NCBI GenBank assembly: GCA_004794655.1
Contig: SMMW01000523.1
Span: forward strand, 682,001-746,000
DNA: 64,000 nucleotides
From: Marisa cornuarietis
Lineage: Eukaryota > Mollusca > Gastropoda > Architaenioglossa > Ampullariidae
Direction of reading: 5' to 3'
Shown: piece by piece, positions 57,268-64,000 of the stretch
Position numbering within the stretch: the first letter of the stretch is position 1
How the letters are laid out: each line of letters begins with the position of its first letter
The notes under the pieces: model-generated
Seen by the model: the letters and a program-made list of their open reading frames with translations, nothing else
The model's database searches: none
What the model was told of the DNA's origin: nothing
Translations under genes and position numbers: made by a program

Positions 57268-60200
57268 TTTCTTGTGTTTATTATTATTATTATTAAAAAT
57301 GTTTTGCTTTTGGCTGGCTTTGTTTGATCAGAGCTTATCAGAATTTTCTGCCATAATGTTTGGAGCTTGTGTGCTGTTGAATAATCTGTTGACAGCAAGT
57401 TGTACCAAACTGTAACAACAGAGAAGGCTGTGCATTTCATCAACGTGAGATTCTTTTGATTGGCTTTTAAGTGCTGCAGCAGCACATGCACCAACTTTCA
57501 GACACATACAAGGACAAGAATCGTCCTTAATTGTTGAAGAAATTATCATCCACATGTTAGTATAGTGATGTGCTCTGATGACCCACAAGTTCCTGGTCTG
57601 TTGGCGGTTGCCTTTTAGTTAGGACTTATTGTAGGTTAAACTTTGCTCTGCTGAAGGTATCAGTCAAACCTTGAAAGAAGAAAAAAAAATCCCCAAAAGC
57701 AGCAGCTTTGCCTGTAATTTTTTCTGAATGCAGAACAGATTGTGTTTGCATTTGATGATGCAATATTTCTTGCGTGTTTGTGAATCATGCTTTTAAAGGC
57801 ATTTTTATGTTGTGTAGCTTTACACCTCCCATTTTCTTCCAGCTTATTCATTTAAAGACAGTTCCTGCTTTTTTAGTAAGGCTATGTCTTCTTACCTGGA
57901 GTATGATTTCTTTGAGTCACAGTTTTTAGTAAATGTCTGCTGGCTGTTATTATGGCCAGAATTTTCAGTTTTTGTTAACGAGGTCTAGTCAAACTTCTGA
58001 AAATGGAGCCTCGCATTTCTTTATAAACATTCCATTTCCTGTTTAACTCTGGAGTGTGGATCAGTCAAACTTTCAGGCTGAAGTGTTGGACTGGTTATTT
58101 TTGTGTGCTGTTCTCAAATAGCAGTGTGTGAATATCAGTCACAAATTTGTAACAGTTTAAGTTATAGGTTATGGTTTGAAAATTTTGGTTCACAATTATA
58201 TTCTCCTTTGATACCAATCAGCAGTACTTTCCCTGGTCAGACATGGTATTCTTCAGCCTTGGTGCATGACTGAAGTGATAATATATATATTGAGAAGTAA
58301 GAATCTTCTTTTATGATAGCATTTTTATAAAACCTGCCACTCACCCAATTGCTAGATCATTTAGGGTTTTGTATAAATGCCATAAAATTCTATATATTGC
58401 AGATTTGCTTAAACAAATCTCAAAATATTTCTTTTTTACTCCAGATCTGAATTAATTTTGTTGTCTGCTTATGTTGTCCCATTTATTCATCACGCCTGTC
58501 ATTTTCTTCCCACCACCAAAAAAAGTAGAAAGCAAAAGGTCTCAAAAGCTGTATATTCTGATGTGCACATTCTTTTAATATTGAAGTTCAAAAGCATAGA
58601 ACTTCTTCCCAGTAGTGCATGACTGTTGTTGTCATCGTTCACCTTAATTACACTTGGAGACCTGCTCTTTGGATGAAGCTGGCAGCCATCTGCAGAGCAT
58701 CTACAGACCCTTACATCTTGATACCGAGAGCACTGGCAAAGGCCAGATCTCTGCCCTCAGTTCCTGGATGAGACTACTCACCTGTAGGATGGGCTGTGTG
58801 GTCTTTTTTGTGTCCCCACGAGAGTTTGGTGGGATTGAATGAGGTGTAGTTTCGAGATGTGTAGCTAAATACAAGGCTTCTTCTCAGCCCTTTTTTTCTC
58901 ATTGCAAACTTTTTTCTTTGAAATAGCAAGGTGAAAAGGTTTGTTAACGGTCGTAATAGCTTTATTCGTTTGCACAGTTGTGGTCGCTGTTCCATTTTAT
59001 TTGTCAGTCAAGGTAGCCATTTAGGTTTCATGAAAACCACTTGCCAAGTTTCTTTTTTTTCAATAGTAGCACACTAAGAGGCATTATAAGTGAAACAAAA
59101 ATAGTCCCTATGAAAGATAGAGGACTTTGATATTTTATTTTAATAATTGTGTACTGTTTTACTGACACATCATGACTGTGATCTTTCTGTTTGCAATGTA
59201 TGTTTGTTTCATTTTTGAATGATGATATGCAAGAGAGAGACTTAGTGTAAGCTTTGATTTTAAGCAACTGTGCTGCAAAGGTGGATTTGCATGCATGTCT
59301 GTCTCCATAGAGTGAAATGAGTGGTTGTATTCTATATGTGAATTTAATTTATGACAAAGACTTCAACAAGGCCTTGTCTTTAAACTAGAATATATAGATC
59401 TGTGGTAGAAAAATATTTTTATTCCCCCCCCCCCACCTTTTCAGCAATATATTTATCAACTCTGCAATAGAAAACATTTTAAAAGCAATTTTCTCATTGC
59501 TAGTAGCTTTTTAAATGGCAATAACCTGCTGATCTGGTCATACCATTCTCAGGTCTCTTAGATTCTATCACAACTCTTAGTGATGATACATGGCTTTAGC
59601 TGCTGTTGTCAGATTGCTGAGTAAAACTAAGCTACACCCAGTTCACAATGGTTACCCTGTAAGATTGCTGAGTAAAGCTGCATACTGTGGAAGGGAGATT
59701 AGGACACACCCAAAGCTACATGTAGACAAGTATCCATGTGCCAGTGCTGCTGCTGCTTATGTTCATATTTGTTCATTTATGTTCATGTTTGTTATTTATA
59801 AATGAGTTTCTGACCAGTCCTAATTTTAGTTCACACGAGGCTTAGATGCAGTTATATTTGAGTCATGTGAGGTAACTGTTTTCTGAGTTGAGTCAAGTAT
59901 TCAATAACTCATTAAAGTGTGATGTCAGTTTCTTTTCCTCTCACAAATTACATGGAATTTTGACTTAAGCTCCCACCCACTTCAAATGCTAGTGAGCAAT
60001 TTGCATTGACTTTTTGAGGGATCTTCTGCTGTTATTTTCTGGCAAAATTGACAATAGAAAATTTCTGAATGTACTTTTGTATTTAGCAGAATAAACTAAT
60101 GTCCTTGTCTAATGAAAGTCACAAAGTAGGGTGTGAGTTCTGAGTTGGAAATTATTCCCGACAGTTCGGCCACTCAGGCCAGAATTTTTTACGGGTTGTG

Positions 60201-62400
60201 TACAGTTCTTAGTAATGAACAAATTTTTCAAGGGTCTGAGTTTGTGTGCATACAAGAAGTTGTAGCAGAACTGCTTATGCTTCTCAAGTTATTTGTGCAC
60301 AAATGGTTGCCTTAAGTACTTAAACACAATGATCATGTGCAAAACACCAGGTTCCGCAGCCCTGCCTGTTGGAAATTGCATGAATTGTGAAGTTTTTACA
60401 CAGATTTTATTGCTTTAGAGGAGACTATCATGCTTGAATAGCCCATCTTTGTTGTGCTAGCCCCTGGGTTCTAGTGTCTATATACAAGGTGCGATGTTAA
60501 TTAACTGCAGGGGGTTTACTTGTGAACACTCACACTTCTGCTTAGCTACTTTAGCTACTTTTCTCTGGGTTGTGTGGGTTCACAGTGCTTTTTTCTAGCC
60601 ACTTGATCTGGCTTGTGTGCCAACGCACAGTTCAGCCTTGGGTGTTTATTCTGGGTTGTGAACACGCATACTTGCAAGGGTTAATTGTTTAGTTTCAAGG
60701 CCTTTTTTTCACGAAAATAGACATTAATGGTTTAAAGCTGACATAAGAACTAGATTAACATTCAGTGGAAATTAAGAATTTATAAAGCATATGCTTTTTG
60801 ATAATCACAAATGAACAAGATTTGAAGAAACATTTTAGAACTGTTTTTGCTAAAATCTAGGTCAGTTTAGTGTCTGCTTGTGCTAGTGGGTTTTGCATCA
60901 CTTCAATATTCTGGAAACTTATGCTGCTATTATGGAAAACAGGTGTTCTGTTGAAAATTCTGCTGCAAAAAAAACCTGCAACAGTTGCCTCTTGTTATAG
61001 TGGTTTAGAACAGCTTTGGTTCTGTATGGGGCAAGTTTTGCATACATTTTTAATGTACTTGAGTTGCATTGACTTCAGGCTGCTTGTCTAAAGGAGTTCA
61101 ATTATCTGTTTACCTGTTATTGCATAACTGTTGGTCTTCCTGTCTTACAATTTTAAAACCATTTTTAATTTAAAAATTTGTGTCAACGCAATGCTGTTTT
61201 CATCTTTTAGAGATTTTGGACCTAGTCTGGTAAGCTGTTCATTCATTGCAGGGAGTTAACGGGGAATTTGTTCTTGAACAGTATTTGTCTGTTGCAGCAT
61301 TTGCAATTGATACACTAAACATTTTTGTGAGGTAACATGACAGACAGGTCTCATGCTTCTGTGTATTTGCATATATCCACAATCCTTCTTTGTGCAGCTA
61401 TATCTGAACTCGAGGAGTGGTTATGTCTTAGTTGGAGCGTAGTTATCAGATGTTGATGGCTTTGTTAAAAGTTCAAAAAAAATTGAAAGACGATTGGCAA
61501 GAAATGTGTTGAAGTGTTGGATAATTCCAGAACAAGAAACAGATTTTTTAATGACTTTCTATCGTGTTAGAAAAATCTCTCCTACATTGCGAAGAGATAA
61601 GGGGAGCATACTGTTTGTCTTTGGCTCTTGTGGAGCAGTTTCTCAAATGAAACAGGTTTTAAAAGTGAGAAGGTTTATCTGAAAATGTTTAATGTTCATC
61701 ACATGTCAAAAGTTTATCCATATTATTTGCCAGGCCTTCACCGTCATAAGGATCTGTACCTAGCTTAAGATCATGCATATGTTTGTCTCTTTTTTCATTT
61801 CCATGGTCAAAATACTTTCGAGGGATAATTCTTTCATGGTCTGATTAATTCTTTACTTATCCCTGGGTTTGTATAATAAACAGTAATTTCAGTCTCAGCC
61901 ATTGTCATGTTGACCTTTGTGATCAATCATTATACTTTCAAAGTTGGAACATGTCATTGACCCTTCCTGTAGGACAGCATTGTCCAAATATTTGGTGTGT
62001 AATCCACTAAAACCTTACATGACTTTACACTGAAAACAGTCTTGCTCAAAAATTAAAGATTATGGTGGAGAGCATGTTGCTTACAAATAATTTGTCATTC
62101 ACAATATGCTGTTGTTGACAAGTGAATTGTGGTTTGCTGTATGGTGATCACAAAAGACAAATTAAGCGAGAAATATTAATAAAGCACACAAAGCTGCTGC
62201 TGGTGTTTATTGTGCTTAACATTTTCATACAATATGTAAACATTTTCGCACAATATGTTCAGGTGTGCATGTGGACTGTACACCTTCAAAAAATGCTGAT
62301 AACACACTAGGGATTTTTGGAGGCTCCAGCAATCTTGGCATTTTTGATGACCTGTCATTTATGCTTTCTGCTCACTGGAGAGAAGGCCATAATAAATCTT
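57268..62400 (+). other. Probable long AF9/ENL 3' UTR and spacer
   Basis: No coding region recognised. AATAAA signals in sense occur at 60090-60095, 61875-61880 and 62391-62396, any of which could end the AF9/ENL transcript. A C-run lies at about 59425-59435 and an ATT repeat at about 57279-57292. Confidence 0.45.
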
Positions 62401-63249
62401 AAGACTCAAACTTGTACAGGCTCTTGGTTTCAATCCCCCTTCTATCCTAGTGTAGTGTCATAAATTTATTCGTGAATTTCTACACAGGCTGTCAGTACAT
62501 GCCTTCCCTGTGTCATAAAACTGTTCCTAAATGTTCACATGGACTGTCCTGGCATCATAACCTCTCCTGAATATCATTTATGTGAAGGCATATAAAAAGC
62601 CACATTTTTTAGAAATGCCTATAGATTTTATTCATATTGCACTCTATTTACAAACACATTAAGAAAAACCACTTGAGAGCACTGATGCAAAATGCAGCTC
62701 CTTTGGTGCATACACCAACACAAACACTTAAAAAGTAACTTGTCAAAAGCTCTGAGAAAAACTGTTCTCAAGATAGTCCTGAATTTCTCCAGCAGCAAAA
62801 TATAACTAGCATCTATTTTATGTTTTTGGTTAAACTAACAAAAACATCAACATTGTGACTGGAAAAACATTGGGTATTTTACCTCAAGAAAGAAAACTCC
62901 AGCCAACATTGGAAAACCAGACCACATGGATTCATCACATTTTGTAAACGAAACATACAGCTACTCGTTTTCTTGATGTAAACATTTAAGCTTTGTAGAA
63001 GATGCTAAAAGAAGGGGGACAATACGCAGAACAGAGCATGCTCTTTGAATCTTAGTTTTTATCCTTACAGCAAGCACAAAGAAACAGGTGGTGTATAGAC
63101 ATGCTTAAGAATAAGGGATTATTTATGTTGGCCTGGTCCTCATCACAGCTGGAAATGGTCAAGTTCTGGTAGTGTACTATCCAGATCTTGATTCACCAAG
63201 GAGATTCCAATGTACACAAAACATTCTCGCAGTTACACACAGATCTACA
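62401..63249 (-). other. Probable KGD4 3' UTR and convergent spacer
   Basis: On minus, downstream of the KGD4 stop. An AATAAA on minus lies at 62632-62627, giving a UTR of about 620 bases if used. The AF9/ENL transcript comes from the other side, so the two genes converge here. Confidence 0.4.
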
Positions 63250-63871
63250 TTATGCCGGCCCTCCTCTCTGAAAGAATAAAAGCCCCATGATTAGGAGATG
63301 TGTATAGCAGACAAAATTTATTAGAATGGGTACATGAAAGATTTTGGGAATCATTAAGTCGGAGAAGAATAGATGCTTGATCCCTTGCTTCTCAAACTAG
63401 AAGTTACTTAGCTCTGAAGTCTAGATGCTCTTGCACATCTTTACATAGCCTGTGTCCATAGAGTTACGTCCATCATTTAAAGTCTAATACCATTTGCATT
63501 ATCCCTCAAGTTCTGATTTTTTTATTTTTACATCACCATGTTTTTTTTAAAAAAAGTAAGGGTGCCCATATGGCACTTGCTAAGTTTCAGCTTTTATACA
63601 AGCAATATTTTTTTAAAAAAAACTTACTAAAGCCAGTGTGATAATATAGCATATGTTGACCGCTGTCCTAACATTTTTCCTACCTCAATATATTCCATTT
63701 CATCTTTCTCTATCAGACGTCGTCTATACTTGACAGGTAGTTCTATGAAATCAATGCCACTGCCTCTGGAAGTTGTACCTGCAGCTTTGGGCGCTAGTGG
63801 TGCTGTTACAGTTGCTGCAGCTGCATCTCCACTTCGTAGATCTGATGTTGATAGTGTTCCTGTCAAATTCA
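63250..63871 (-). CDS. KGD4: KGD4 / MRPS36, 2-oxoglutarate dehydrogenase adaptor subunit (3' part)
   Basis: Two exons on minus: 63871-63684 (acceptor ATAATCAG, donor GAG|GTAGGA) and 63267-63250 (acceptor TTCTTTCAG, stop TAA). They encode the last 68 residues, ending GIDFIELPVKYRRRLIEKDE, MEYIE and, across the splice, RGGPA. Human KGD4/MRPS36 ends in LPQKYRRKLVSQEEMEFIQR followed by GGPE, so the match is specific. In the family this C-terminal motif binds the E3 subunit and tethers it to the E2 core of the mitochondrial 2-oxoglutarate dehydrogenase complex; the N-terminal part binds the core and lies beyond the window. The Ala/Thr-rich linker (GDAAAATVTAPLAPKAAGTT) suits the flexible middle. 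The incoming phase is 1 (the first full codon is split), so at least one upstream exon exists. Confidence 0.88.
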
Positions 63872-64000
63872 CTGATTATAAAAGATGCTTTGAATGTGAA
63901 TGAGTGAGGTATTTTATGGAGTTATACATATTTATGTCCAAAAGGTCTGTCTACTAATATAAACAGTACTAAACAATCATACCACTATTTTTTTCATACT
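63872..64000. other. KGD4 intron, runs off the window
   Basis: Upstream of the acceptor at 63872-63873 on minus. AT-rich, nothing recognised. Confidence 0.6.

Noticed and set aside
1..64000. CRISPR arrays, operons, phage or bacterial defence systems
   Set aside because: Introns, splice sites, LINEs and animal gene families show eukaryotic DNA; no spaced direct-repeat array was seen.

Overview
This is a piece of an animal nuclear genome. Genes are split by GT-AG introns, spacing is loose, most of the DNA is AT-rich non-coding sequence, and there are many transposable elements (LINEs, hAT elements, foldback elements, one SINE-like insert) and microsatellites. The mixture of conserved animal genes, L2-like LINEs with ATT-repeat tails, an EN+RT LINE with an ACTG tail and hAT relics fits a lophotrochozoan, most likely a mollusc. 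That assignment is inference. No bacterial, viral or CRISPR-like locus was seen.

Layout. 1-2.4 kb: first coding exon of a DEG/ENaC-type sodium channel (minus), with the rest of the gene outside the window. 4-6.1 kb: a palindromic foldback element split by a recent L2-like LINE. 6.8-9.5 kb: two relics of the LINE family that is intact at 37 kb. 10.8-14.0 kb: complete two-coding-exon LACC1 (minus). 14-28 kb: mostly repeats (a foldback element with a 9-bp target duplication, LINE relics, an hAT MITE) plus one unassigned acidic exon on plus. 28.7-34.8 kb: complete four-exon C15orf40 (UPF0235, minus). 35.0-40.8 kb: NR2C2AP (plus), starting 255 bp from C15orf40 in divergent orientation. Its second intron carries an hAT element into which a full-length LINE has inserted, and its third exon runs into a premature stop. 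40.9-47.6 kb: an unexplained GC-rich block, an hAT element with a transposase fragment, a MITE and a tRNA-like SINE insert. 48-57.3 kb: an AF9/ENL homologue (plus). 57.3-63.2 kb: its probable 3' UTR and convergent spacer. 63.25-63.87 kb: last two exons of KGD4/MRPS36 (minus).

The genes do not form a pathway. LACC1, C15orf40 (by its targeting-like N-terminus) and KGD4 are metabolic or mitochondrial. AF9/ENL is a chromatin reader. NR2C2AP is a small discoidin-like protein. The coding exons were assembled by matching splice phase and remembered family sequence. No search was run. The most notable structures are the nested transposons, each with target duplications that can be read directly, and an intact LINE ORF whose stop codon falls at the tail/target junction.
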